DNA of 38,775 nt from CAZUTK01 sp964623265 (GTDB taxonomy: Bacteria > Electryoneota > B3-LCP). Below are positions 8,328 through 16,201 of the stretch, one piece after another. Position numbers and translations under genes: made by a program. The notes below the pieces were generated by a model. The model was not told the origin of the DNA and searched no databases. It saw only the letters and a list, made by a program, of their open reading frames with translations. The stretch covers positions 1 through 38,775 of the forward strand of contig CAZUTK010000022.1 in the NCBI GenBank assembly GCA_964623265.1, written 5' to 3'. The stretch's first letter is position 1. The number at the start of each line of letters is the position of its first letter.

Positions 8328-8774
8328 TTACAGCAATTTCTTCCCTATTTTTTCAGCGGTTTCCTGCAACACTTCAGTTTGTTCGTAGAATCCTCGGCTC
8401 AGTTTCTCGCGAATGGGATCAAGTGCTTTTTCCGCATTGCGGGCTTTATCGCCTTCAACTTCTTCCTCGATTTTTACGGCGGTCTTTTGAAGCACTTCCA
8501 AACGATCGTAAAAACCTTCCACTAATTTTTTCTTGACCGCTTCGACTCGTTCTTTGCGGACTTCCGGAAGCTCTTTCAGCAGCAGCTTCGCATTTTCCTC
8601 GAGGACGGCGTCGGCGCGCCGTTTTTCATCCAGCTGCAAAATGTCCTGATCCGTCGGATGAACGCCGTCCTGCAGACGGCGGACGCCGCCGTCCACTTCT
8701 TTCGTCGGCGAGGTCTTCTTCCTTTCCACGCCCTTCAGAGCGGCATCCGGGCTGATTTCCTTAATATCCGTCAT
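8328..8774 (-). CDS. Putative FlgM-like anti-sigma-28 factor with duplicated C-terminal motif
   Basis: 148 residues, highly charged, no signal peptide. Residues 73-87 (RKERVEAVKKKLVEG) closely resemble the sigma-28-binding start of enterobacterial FlgM (ERVEALKTAIRNG). The following segment is duplicated: residues 84-102 contain EGFYDRLEVLQKTAVKI and residues 125-143 contain RGFYEQTEVLQETAEKI, 12 of 19 positions identical with a 41-residue period. The N-terminal 60 residues are polar and probably disordered, as in FlgM. The start ATG has AGGAG 5 nt upstream. It is the last gene after fliC-fliD-fliS and has its own sigma-70-like promoter. FlgM binds FliA and is exported on hook completion; that role is inferred from motif and context. 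It could instead be an unrelated helical protein. Confidence 0.6.
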   Translation of the reverse strand: MTDIKEISPDAALKGVERKKTSPTKEVDGGVRRLQDGVHPTDQDILQLDEKRRADAVLEENAKLLLKELPEVRKERVEAVKKKLVEGFYDRLEVLQKTAVKIEEEVEGDKARNAEKALDPIREKLSRGFYEQTEVLQETAEKIGKKLL

Positions 8775-8807
8775 AAGATGCTCCTGAATTTCACGCTTCC
8801 AGCTTCG

Positions 8808-8835
8808 ATTATAATATACATCCTTTTCCGCTCAA
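8808..8835 (-). promoter_or_regulatory. Candidate sigma-70 promoter of the flgM-like gene
   Basis: In the 72-nt gap after fliS, the minus strand shows TTGAGC (8830-8835), a 16-nt spacer and a perfect TATAAT (8808-8813). Transcription would begin about 25-30 nt before the ATG at 8774, leaving room for the AGGAG ribosome site. A separate promoter would let the anti-sigma gene be expressed independently of the sigma-28 unit. Confidence 0.5.
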
Positions 8836-8846
8836 TAGCAAGCAAT

Positions 8847-9236
8847 TTATTCGGCTAGGGATTCTTCCTTTTCGAATGCTTCCGCCCAGGTTCCCCGCAG
8901 GTCGGTCAGCACGGTAATGACGCTGTCCATCACTTCGACATCATTATTCAGATTGGCTAGCGTCAGCTGATGCCCGAGGAACGCATAGAGCTTATTCAGG
9001 CTGTCGGCGACTTCACCGCCTTTTTCCATATTCAAGGATTTCCGCAGTTCGGCGATCGCATCGTAAGCTTTTTGAATGGCATACCCTTTTCCGGAAACAT
9101 CGCCTCGCGAGATGGCGTTGCGGGCTTCCCGGCAGAAGCGTGCGGCGGCATCGTATACCATCAGGATCAGCTTCTTCTGATCTGAAGTTTCAATCTGAAT
9201 CTGATTGTACGTTTGAAAGGGATTATACTGACTCAT
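8847..9236 (-). CDS. fliS: Flagellin export chaperone FliS
   Basis: 129-residue helical cytoplasmic protein of standard FliS length. It begins MSQYNPFQTYNQIQIETSDQ and continues LILMVYDAAARFCREARNAI, the helix-1/helix-2 pattern of FliS (Y, then KLILMLYDGA-like). NNDVEVMDSVITVLTDLRGTW matches the conserved C-terminal helix. It binds the C-terminus of flagellin to prevent premature polymerisation and to guide export. It lies 19 nt after fliD; the ATG has an AAAGGTGGTGA upstream. Expressed with fliC and fliD from the sigma-28 promoter, by inference. Confidence 0.93.
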   Translation of the reverse strand: MSQYNPFQTYNQIQIETSDQKKLILMVYDAAARFCREARNAISRGDVSGKGYAIQKAYDAIAELRKSLNMEKGGEVADSLNKLYAFLGHQLTLANLNNDVEVMDSVITVLTDLRGTWAEAFEKEESLAE

Positions 9237-9255
9237 GATATCACCACCTTTCCGT

Positions 9256-10872
9256 TTACAAGCTGGATAACATCGCCGAGACGTAGTTGCCCTGCCCCTG
9301 CAATTGCGAAATCAGCGTCTCCATTGCCGTAAATTGTCGTTCCAACTGCGCTTGTTTGATCTCCAGGCGCGCTTCCCATTGCGCGATTTGATTGTCAATG
9401 CTCTCAATCGTATCTTGAATGCCTTCTTGTGCGTATTTGACCGTACCGTCCAAGGGATCGGTCAAGAACGCCACGCGATCCTTGATCCGAACGGCATCCC
9501 CTTTCGCGAGGCGGATCTCCGCGGTTTCAGTCCCCGCCCCACCGCCGGGATACGTGAATTTAATCCTCAAGCCTTCTTCCGGATACCCCTGTATCCCGAC
9601 GATGTATTCGCCCTGAATTTGCACCGGATGACCGTTGATCGTCGAAGTGCTCAGCAGATTTCCGCTCGCATCAAAGTTCGCCACGACGTTGTACACACCG
9701 CCTTGAGTGGAGTCGTTGCTGAGGAAGTAGGTCAGGTTATTGTTCGATGAAGTGGTGCTCAGTGCGAAGAGGTTCCCGACGCTGTTGATGTCATTTTCGA
9801 GAGCGGAAGTCAGCTTCGAATCCGTGATGGTCAGCAATCCCCCGGACCCGGATTTGATGCCGATTTCCGAGAGACTCTTGTACACGGCGTTGTCCGTCAA
9901 ACCGGGGACGGTGGAAGCGATAATGGCTTGCAGGTCACTCTTGATCCCGATCACGCTGGCATCGCCGAAAAGAACGCCGGCAGTCTCCGTTTCCGCGTTA
10001 TAAGCGATATTTGAATTGATCAGTGCGATCACTTCATTATAAGCGTTGACGAAATCCTGGATTTTCGACTTGGCGGCGTCCGTATCGTTGGTGATGGTTA
10101 CGGTGACGGGATCTGCGCTGGTGGTCTTCAAATTAAGCGTTACGCCGGAAATGACATCCGTTACTTCATTCGTGGCGCTCAGAATCCAGGATGGTTCTGG
10201 CGGATATCCGTCCACGCGGATTTGCGCATCCTGCGCATCCTGGGTCTCGGTGAAGCCGAGGGAGAAATTATCGAGGGTGTGGACTATGTTGGTGATATCC
10301 TTGGCATCGCCGGTTTCCCCGCTCAAGATCAGGTGATAGGCGGTGGCGCTGTTGGTGCCGTCGTTGAGGATGGTCGCCTGGACGCCGGGATTGTTGACGT
10401 CGTTGTTGATGGCTTGAGCCAATTCTGCCAGCGTGGATCCCGCAGGGACGTTCACGGTGTAGGTCATCCCCTCGTAATCGTAAGAAAAGGTCGCGGTGGC
10501 GGTGGTCACGGCGGTGCTGTCTTGGTCCGCAAACCCGTCATGCGTCCACTTATCGTTCAACGCCAATTGATTGACGATGATGGAAAAACTGCCGGTTGCG
10601 GCGGCGGAATTGGCGCTGGCGGTCAGGACGCTGGTGTCGCTGGAAGTCGCTTCCTTGGTGACAATTTCATTGATATTATCCATCGCCTCCATCTTGGACT
10701 TCAGGTTTAGCAGTTTCGCGTTGATGGATTGCCAGGCTTCGAGCTTCGAGTTGTAGTTTTCCTTGCGCTCTTCGAGCGCCACCATCGGCTGGCTCTCGAT
10801 CTGCATCAAGAGCTGAATCGTCTCCTGCCAGTCGATCCCGGAAGCCAATCCCGTCACTTGCGCAGTCGGCAT
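9256..10872 (-). CDS. fliD: Flagellar filament cap protein FliD (HAP2)
   Basis: 538 residues. The N-terminus has the FliD signature TGLASGIDWQETIQLLM followed by a coiled coil up to about residue 75. A variable Ala/Ser/Thr-rich middle includes the domain with LNDKWTHDG and many beta-strand-like segments. The C-terminal domain (DSKLTSALENDINSVGNLF) is followed by a long terminal coiled coil ending QGQGNYVSAMLSSL. FliD forms the distal cap that folds flagellin into the filament. The ATG follows GAGGAG with 3 nt spacing. It lies 153 nt after fliC and 19 nt before fliS. Length is within the usual range. Confidence 0.94.
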   Translation of the reverse strand: MPTAQVTGLASGIDWQETIQLLMQIESQPMVALEERKENYNSKLEAWQSINAKLLNLKSKMEAMDNINEIVTKEATSSDTSVLTASANSAAATGSFSIIVNQLALNDKWTHDGFADQDSTAVTTATATFSYDYEGMTYTVNVPAGSTLAELAQAINNDVNNPGVQATILNDGTNSATAYHLILSGETGDAKDITNIVHTLDNFSLGFTETQDAQDAQIRVDGYPPEPSWILSATNEVTDVISGVTLNLKTTSADPVTVTITNDTDAAKSKIQDFVNAYNEVIALINSNIAYNAETETAGVLFGDASVIGIKSDLQAIIASTVPGLTDNAVYKSLSEIGIKSGSGGLLTITDSKLTSALENDINSVGNLFALSTTSSNNNLTYFLSNDSTQGGVYNVVANFDASGNLLSTSTINGHPVQIQGEYIVGIQGYPEEGLRIKFTYPGGGAGTETAEIRLAKGDAVRIKDRVAFLTDPLDGTVKYAQEGIQDTIESIDNQIAQWEARLEIKQAQLERQFTAMETLISQLQGQGNYVSAMLSSL

Positions 10873-10898
10873 ATTCTCCTCATCGAATGATGAACATC

Positions 10899-11007
10899 AC
10901 GCAGCATTGCGTACAGGGGTGGGACCCCCGCCGAAGCGGGGATCCCTTCTCTTGGTTTCAAGTTGCACATAGGGAATTATGTCGTACAGATCACTTTGCG
11001 CGCAAAG
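10899..11007 (-). other. fliC-fliD intergenic hairpin cluster
   Basis: Besides the strong UUCG hairpin, the 153-nt gap holds a 14-bp perfect palindrome CTTTGCGCGCAAAG (10994-11007) just after fliC, and an inverted repeat ACGCA-4-TGCGT (10899-10912) shortly before the fliD ribosome site. None has a U tract on the minus strand. No gene is visible in the gap. Confidence 0.5.
10921..10946 (-). terminator. Stable cUUCGg hairpin downstream of fliC (partial terminator or mRNA stabiliser)
   Basis: The minus-strand RNA reads GGGAUCCCCGC, loop UUCG, GCGGGGGUCCC: 11 base pairs with one U-G, closed by C-G around the UUCG tetraloop. It is followed by ACCCC rather than a U tract, so it is not a canonical intrinsic terminator. 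Located 80 nt after fliC and 49 nt before fliD, it could protect the abundant fliC mRNA or reduce read-through into fliD. Role inferred; structure is direct. Confidence 0.55.
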
Positions 11008-11025
11008 CATCAGGACCCAGAAAGG

Positions 11026-11862
11026 TTACCCGCCGATCACGCCGGCGACGATCTGCGGCAGCATGTTCGCTTGCGCCAGCATGGAAACGCCAGTCTGCAT
11101 TAAGATCTGCGACTTGACGTAGGCGGACATTTCCGCCGCGATGTCGGCATCGCGGATCTGAGATTCGGAAGCCGTCGCGTTCTCCTTGGCGATCTGCAAT
11201 TGCTGAATCGTTCCCTGCAGACGTTCCACATAAGCGCCGATGCGGGTCCTTTCCGTGTCTTTCGAGTTGATGGCGGCGTCAATGGATCCGATGGCAGCTT
11301 GAGCGTTCGCCGTGGAGGTGATATCCACGTTGCTCAAGCCCAGAGCATCCGCCGTCATCGTGTTGAAAGTCACATAATAATAATCTTCGTTGCTGACGTT
11401 GTACGTGCCGATGTGGAACTTGATCCCGACGCTCGAAAAGCTGCCGTCCAACAGCTGCAATCCGTTGTAATTCGTCACCTGGGCGATACGGGTGATTTCG
11501 GAGACCAACTGCTGGAATTCCACGTTCAACGAAGTCCGGTCCGCGGTTGTCAACGCGCCGTTTGACGCTTCGATCGCCAGCGCCCGCAGACGAACCAGCT
11601 TTTCGTCTATGACGGACAGGGCGCCTTCTGCGGTCTGCATCAAATTGATGTCATAATTCGCGTTGCGCTCTGCTTCTTCCATTGAGGCGATCTGCGCGCG
11701 GAAGCGCTCGGATACCGCCAACCCTGCAGGATCGTCCCATGCGTAATTGATCCGCATGCCTGAGGAGAGGCGGGTTACCGCACGGTCCAGCTCATTCTGG
11801 GTATTCCAGATATTGCGCTGAGCCGTCATCGCGAGAATGTTGTGATTGATGCGTGTACTCAT
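11026..11862 (-). CDS. fliC: Flagellin FliC
   Basis: Filament subunit of 278 residues, short for flagellin: essentially only the conserved D0/D1 ends, with a small middle and no D2/D3. The N-terminus STRINHNILAMTAQRN and RLSSGMRINYAWDDPAGLA are canonical; LVRLRALAIEASNG is the conserved D1 segment. The C-terminal half has RDADIAAEMSAYVKSQIL and ends LPQIVAGVIGG, where most flagellins end near VLSLLR. I choose the ATG at 11862 because GGAGGTG lies 6-7 nt upstream; a GTG three codons earlier is less likely. It is driven by a near-perfect sigma-28 promoter. Upstream glycosyltransferases probably modify the Ser/Thr-containing middle (about residues 140-190). Confidence 0.96.
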   Translation of the reverse strand: MSTRINHNILAMTAQRNIWNTQNELDRAVTRLSSGMRINYAWDDPAGLAVSERFRAQIASMEEAERNANYDINLMQTAEGALSVIDEKLVRLRALAIEASNGALTTADRTSLNVEFQQLVSEITRIAQVTNYNGLQLLDGSFSSVGIKFHIGTYNVSNEDYYYVTFNTMTADALGLSNVDITSTANAQAAIGSIDAAINSKDTERTRIGAYVERLQGTIQQLQIAKENATASESQIRDADIAAEMSAYVKSQILMQTGVSMLAQANMLPQIVAGVIGG

Positions 11863-11909
11863 CCTTTTCACCTCCTTGGTAGGTTTAAGAGTTCACCCCT
11901 GCGGAATTC

Positions 11910-11936
11910 ATATCGGCAGGGAAAACTCAAACCTTA
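11910..11936 (-). promoter_or_regulatory. Sigma-28 (FliA) promoter of fliC
   Basis: Minus strand: TAAGGTTT (11929-11936), an 11-nt spacer, then GCCGATAT (11910-11917). The enteric sigma-28 consensus is TAAAGTTT-N11-GCCGATAA, so each box has one mismatch and the spacing is exact. The start codon at 11862 leaves a leader of about 40 nt with an AAGGAGG site. Confidence 0.88.
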
Positions 11937-11969
11937 AGGATTGCGGTGAAATGGATGGTCATCCGCGCA

Positions 11970-12404
11970 TCAACCCAGGCGATCCAGAAATCGGGGCGTC
12001 GCCGCGGGCGGATTTCGATACAGGCGCAAAGCCTTCCGCCCGCGCTTTACCGATTTCAATTCTTCCGTCCGCTCGCGACAGCGGCCGATCAGTCTTTCAA
12101 TGAAATTTTGATTTTCAAGAACGATGCTTTCGAGAAAGCGCTTTATTTCCTGAATCTCGCAGCGCTTAGGCGCGAAGCGCCATACTTGCGGCAGCTGATC
12201 GTAGATCAGTTGCCCGCGGGCGGCGGCGAGCCTCAAGCCGGACTCCATATCCTCCAATTCGATCGCTTTTTGCAGTTCAATCGAATTTTCCTGCATCGAA
12301 TGCAGCCAATGAGTCCACGGAGTATCGGCTGCACCGCCTTCGCGCGCAGGCTCCTGCGCAGATGCCGCGAATGAATCCGGCGTTTTCAGACGCACTCCTC
12401 GCAT
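11970..12404 (-). CDS. Putative FliT/FlgN-like flagellar export chaperone
   Basis: 144 residues, all predicted helix after a polar N-terminal 25 residues. The C-terminal part resembles FliT/FlgN-type chaperones: a long helix IVLENQNFIERLIGRCRERT, then a basic VKRGRKALRLYR stretch, and a terminal PRFLDRLG resembling the short tails in that family. No signal peptide or membrane segment. It overlaps the preceding 232-residue gene by 19 nt and lies directly upstream of the fliC promoter. By analogy it might hold FliD or a hook-associated protein for export. No recognised sequence signature, so the call rests on shape and location. Confidence 0.5.
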   Translation of the reverse strand: MRGVRLKTPDSFAASAQEPAREGGAADTPWTHWLHSMQENSIELQKAIELEDMESGLRLAAARGQLIYDQLPQVWRFAPKRCEIQEIKRFLESIVLENQNFIERLIGRCRERTEELKSVKRGRKALRLYRNPPAATPRFLDRLG

Positions 12405-13084
12405 AATTCTTCGTCCTGCACTTTTTCGCGATTCATTTCCGCTTCAAGAACTTCGGCTTGCGTTTTCTTGAGGATGACGGGAATAATCTGCCGCCAGTCT
12501 TCGAGAATGGGGATTAATTCATATTCGAGCAGATCCGCCAGAAGGATCCAATCCTGATTGGCTTGCGCTTCGATCATTCCGTCCAGCACCTCGAACAATT
12601 TGCGCCGGTTTTCGGCGACGGTGATTTCGTAAGCCTCGGAGTTCGAAGGAACGTAGATGAGCTCGAAACTGATGCCCAACAATCTGCGGCACTGTTCCAG
12701 AGAGTGCATAAAGACCTGCAGCCCGTCGAGGCAGCGGACGAAAGAGCGGTTGGACTTTTCCGCATCTCCGAGACGAAAGTACTCGGCGGTATGTTGAAGT
12801 TCATTCAGCAATTTTTCGAGAAAATCCGCCACGCTGTAGAGACTGGAACGGGCGAGAATTTTCGGGTCGCCCGTTTGAATCTCGATTTCCTGAATGTCCG
12901 CGATGGGCATCTCTTTTAAATGCGAACGATCCTTGCCGGTGAGATCCTCACCATTTAGTTTCACCCGCAATACTTGCTCGCCGGTTTTCAATGCCTGGCG
13001 GGAAACCCTCTCCATCAATTCCCCGAAGTATTGAATCCCGTCGGTCGCGATTTCTGCGTTGCTATGGTTGAGGCTGATCTGCAT
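12386..13084 (-). CDS. Unrecognised flagellar-locus protein, 232 residues
   Basis: I do not recognise this gene. The first 75 residues look like a small alpha/beta domain: MQISLNHSNAEI, helix, then VLRVKLNGEDLT and a strand-rich EIEIQTGDP. The remainder (about 80-225) is amphipathic helix, including a helical pair around DFLEKLLNELQHTAEYF and LFEVLDGMIEAQANQDW, and it ends ELCEECV with two cysteines four apart. No signal peptide or membrane segment, so cytoplasmic. GGGGGAATC precedes the ATG. It is sandwiched between the glycosyltransferase genes and the FliT-like gene, with overlap to the latter. A regulatory, chaperone or glycosylation-accessory role is possible; none can be claimed. Confidence 0.7.
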   Translation of the reverse strand: MQISLNHSNAEIATDGIQYFGELMERVSRQALKTGEQVLRVKLNGEDLTGKDRSHLKEMPIADIQEIEIQTGDPKILARSSLYSVADFLEKLLNELQHTAEYFRLGDAEKSNRSFVRCLDGLQVFMHSLEQCRRLLGISFELIYVPSNSEAYEITVAENRRKLFEVLDGMIEAQANQDWILLADLLEYELIPILEDWRQIIPVILKKTQAEVLEAEMNREKVQDEELCEECV

Positions 13085-13132
13085 GATTCCCCCGTACAGA
13101 TAGGATTATCGAAAGTATATGTATTTCATAGA

Positions 13133-16100
13133 TCACTGGAACCAGATCGCGGCTCTGGACAACATTTCGCGCACGCGATGCCTGTAAGTGTGTCGTTCCA
13201 CAATCCGGCCTCTCCCCTGCCGGATCACCTCTTCGTAATCATCCGGATGACTGGAGTAGTAATTCCACTTTTCCAGCATATCCTCAACATCACGAAACTC
13301 GACGACACTTTTACCGGGATCAAATTGCTCTTTTAGGGTATCCCGCGGATCCGTGAGGAGAAACCCACCCGACGCAGGAACATCATAGCAGCGCTGATTT
13401 AACCCGGAAGGCATTTGAAGACTCGTCAGATTGATCACCGCACCGGCGTGGCCGTAAATGAACGGCAATTCGCGGTAGTAATCAACCGGTGGAAAAATAT
13501 CCACGGAAGCAGAGCCGCCGTTCAGGAAGCCGCGCCAGTGTTCATCGCCGAAGACGGCGAATTTTTGTTCCCCTTTTTTCTCGGTGAGTTCCTTGACGAA
13601 TTTGATTCTTCTGCGCTGCGTCATCTGCAGCGTCCAGACGGATTCGAGGTTCCGCTTCACGTCTTCCGGCAGAACCTCGTTCCATTCTCCGGCCTGTTCC
13701 CACACCGACCAAGGGTGAAAAGGCGCGCTTCTCGATGGGTTGAAAGCGCCTTCGCAGAACTTTCGGAATAAAGCCTTCCAGGGCGAATCCGAATCTTCCG
13801 AAACGGCGGCGGCGATCTGCGGAGGCAGCTTGCGCAGCGCCTTCGCGACAGTCATCACCATCGAATCGCCGACGAACACCAGAGGCCGGCAGCCATTGGA
13901 AAAATAACGGCATAACTTTCCATCGGCGACCTGCTGCTGCGAAAAGAGATCCGGATCCGTCGCCAGCGGGAGATAGTGGACTTTGTCATATCCGATCTCT
14001 TGCAGCCAAGGCAGATAGGATGGATCCCAGACGAAAATCCCCACCCAATCCGACACGTTTCCGGCGGGATTCTGCAGGATATATCTCGGGCTGTCCACAT
14101 ACCAGATCAGCGCGGGGAGGCGCATCTTTTCCAGCAGTCCTGTGAGGCGCCCTTCGCGATCAAAGCCGAGGTGATTGACCGTTATCAACGCTCGGGGACG
14201 AAGATTCGTCGCCGCAGCGGCGAGCCTCTGCAGGAAGTCTTTATATTCCTGCACGCCGGTCGGCGAATCCCCATCTCCCCACCGAAGCGGAAGCACACAG
14301 ACTTGTCGTTCCTCCGTCCGCAACGCCCGGATCAGCTCTCGAACTGCAAAATATCCCGTATCCACGACGAGGTATGTTTCCGTGTCACCGGCAGCCGCCG
14401 TTGAACCCTGAAACGCGTTTTCCTTCTTCCCAGCGCAAGCAGCGCTGATTTCGCCGTTTGCGCGATTCGTCCTGTTCCCACAGCCTGCTGTTTCGAAGAT
14501 GCGCCGCCAATGCTGGAGGCACTGGAGGTAATTTTGTGCAGCCACTGAAAGCCGCCGATATAGGTTTTCGGTTTCACGCGCCAGTCTGGGCAGTTCATTG
14601 CCTTCCAGACTCTGCTTTCCGAACGTGAAATCGAGAACCAGGCTGTTGACAGTAGGCTCGGTGGATCCGATCACGCCGATTTCGCGATCCAGCCGAGCCA
14701 GCTCCGCCGCGATCGCGTTGATTCTCTGCAAACCCGTCGTCGGAGAATCAGCGAGAGCCTGCAGCTCTTCGCAGAGAGCTTGTCCGACATCGGCTTTCTT
14801 CTGCAGACGCGAGAAAGCATCTGCACAGCGCAGGAACTCGGCCGCAAACCGCTCAGGTTCGGATGGCAGATAATCGCGCAGCTCGTCACTGATCCGCTCT
14901 ATCGAGTCGGGGAGCTCATTCTCTGGATCCGAAGAAAGCAGCTTCTTCCAGATGACTCTGTTGATTATATTGATTAAATCCCGAACCGTCAGGGAACGTT
15001 TGATGATCGACCTCTCCATCCAGAATCCATCCGCATCGAAGGTCGTCCGATAGGCGTTTATGCGGCGGAATGGCTCCGCGTTCTCTATGCTAAGTGAACG
15101 CTGTGCTGTTTGTGTCAATATAGCGCGGGAAAGTAAAAATAAAGCCTCCGGAGTCACGAGTTCATGGCAACGAAAATTCGGGCATTGAACGTGAAAGCTG
15201 CAGGGGAAACAGGGGATAACCGGTTCGACCACGAAGTGATTTTCGCCGTAAGGCCCGGTTTCGTGAGAAAATGCGCTGCCGAAACAGAGCGAGAGTACCC
15301 GCGTTCCGACGGCGGCTGCCAGGTGCTGGGTGCCGGTGTCATTGGTGATAAGCAGATGCATCCGCTTCAACACCGCCGCCAGTGCCGCGAGATCGGTTTT
15401 TCCCGCCAGGTTCAAACAAGAGTCACCGAGCGCTTCGGCTAATGGGATCACCTGCTTTCTCTCCGCACGGGAACCCAGCAATACGATTCCTGCGCGCAGT
15501 TCCTGCTGAAGCCGCTTGCCCAGATCCGCAAAGGCGGATACAGGGTACCGCTTTGATGGCAAGGAAGCGCCGGCTTGAAAAGCGATCCAGTACTCAAATT
15601 TTTGCTGAGATGCCGAATTCAATAATTCATCAGCCTTATTTTCCGCTTGATCCGGGATCCGGAAACTCAAGCGCTTTTCCCGGCGGCGTTCGACGTCGCC
15701 GCAGACCAGCCCCAGATGAATATCCACCAGATTGAAGCGATTGTAAGCGCGATTTAAATTCGCGGTGAAGAAATATCGCGCCCAGGGATCCTGAATGCGT
15801 CGGTAACCCTCTTCATCCAGCGTTAAGCCGTAGGTGCGGGGTGCATTCAGAAGATGGCAGAGAAGCGCGGAAATGCGCGAATGGGACAGGTTGAAGACGG
15901 CATCGTATTGCTCGTTTTGCAAGGATATGATGAAAGCATCCATCTCCTTTATGCGCTTCGGCAAGCTCTTGATCGCGGCTTTCGAAATGGCGATGGCGCC
16001 GTTGAAATCGAAGGGGATGATGCGGTCAATTTCCGGGATATAGCGGCAGACTTCCGCGAAGCCGCTGACGGCGAGATAGTGGATTTCCGCGCTGGGACGG

Positions 16101-16195
16101 CGACGTTTCAACTCCGCAAGCAGCGGCGTGGACTGCAGAATGTCACCCAGGCGGGTGAGATTCATCACCAGAATTTTGTGCTTCTCTGAAGCCAT
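13133..16195 (-). CDS. GT9 heptosyltransferase-like / CgeB-like glycosyltransferase fusion
   Basis: 1020 residues, two catalytic modules. Residues 1-350 are a GT9 (ADP-heptose transferase-like) domain: NLTRLGDILQSTPLL at the start, FQAGASLPSKRYP in the donor half, TNDTGTQHLAAAVGT as the GT9 motif, and a cysteine cluster Cys329, 332, 338, 343. Residues about 360-600 are helical linker. Residues about 610-1020 are a CgeB/DUF3880-type glycosyltransferase (LIWYVDSPRY, VHYLPLATDPDLF, then INLTSLQMPSGLNQRCYDVP and EFRDVEDMLEKW). Cytoplasmic. It lies 6 nt after the Maf-like gene and is the last enzyme before fliC. Two sequential sugar additions, probably to flagellin, are inferred from domains and context; sugar identity is unknown. 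Confidence 0.8.
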   Translation of the reverse strand: MASEKHKILVMNLTRLGDILQSTPLLAELKRRRPSAEIHYLAVSGFAEVCRYIPEIDRIIPFDFNGAIAISKAAIKSLPKRIKEMDAFIISLQNEQYDAVFNLSHSRISALLCHLLNAPRTYGLTLDEEGYRRIQDPWARYFFTANLNRAYNRFNLVDIHLGLVCGDVERRREKRLSFRIPDQAENKADELLNSASQQKFEYWIAFQAGASLPSKRYPVSAFADLGKRLQQELRAGIVLLGSRAERKQVIPLAEALGDSCLNLAGKTDLAALAAVLKRMHLLITNDTGTQHLAAAVGTRVLSLCFGSAFSHETGPYGENHFVVEPVIPCFPCSFHVQCPNFRCHELVTPEALFLLSRAILTQTAQRSLSIENAEPFRRINAYRTTFDADGFWMERSIIKRSLTVRDLINIINRVIWKKLLSSDPENELPDSIERISDELRDYLPSEPERFAAEFLRCADAFSRLQKKADVGQALCEELQALADSPTTGLQRINAIAAELARLDREIGVIGSTEPTVNSLVLDFTFGKQSLEGNELPRLARETENLYRRLSVAAQNYLQCLQHWRRIFETAGCGNRTNRANGEISAACAGKKENAFQGSTAAAGDTETYLVVDTGYFAVRELIRALRTEERQVCVLPLRWGDGDSPTGVQEYKDFLQRLAAAATNLRPRALITVNHLGFDREGRLTGLLEKMRLPALIWYVDSPRYILQNPAGNVSDWVGIFVWDPSYLPWLQEIGYDKVHYLPLATDPDLFSQQQVADGKLCRYFSNGCRPLVFVGDSMVMTVAKALRKLPPQIAAAVSEDSDSPWKALFRKFCEGAFNPSRSAPFHPWSVWEQAGEWNEVLPEDVKRNLESVWTLQMTQRRRIKFVKELTEKKGEQKFAVFGDEHWRGFLNGGSASVDIFPPVDYYRELPFIYGHAGAVINLTSLQMPSGLNQRCYDVPASGGFLLTDPRDTLKEQFDPGKSVVEFRDVEDMLEKWNYYSSHPDDYEEVIRQGRGRIVERHTYRHRVREMLSRAAIWFQ

Positions 16196-16201
16196 AGCAC
16201 G

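Noticed and set aside
13085..13132. Possible second sigma-28 promoter before the 232-residue gene (TTCGATAA)
   Set aside because: The -10-like half matches 6 of 8 but nothing resembling TAAAGTTT lies 11 nt upstream.
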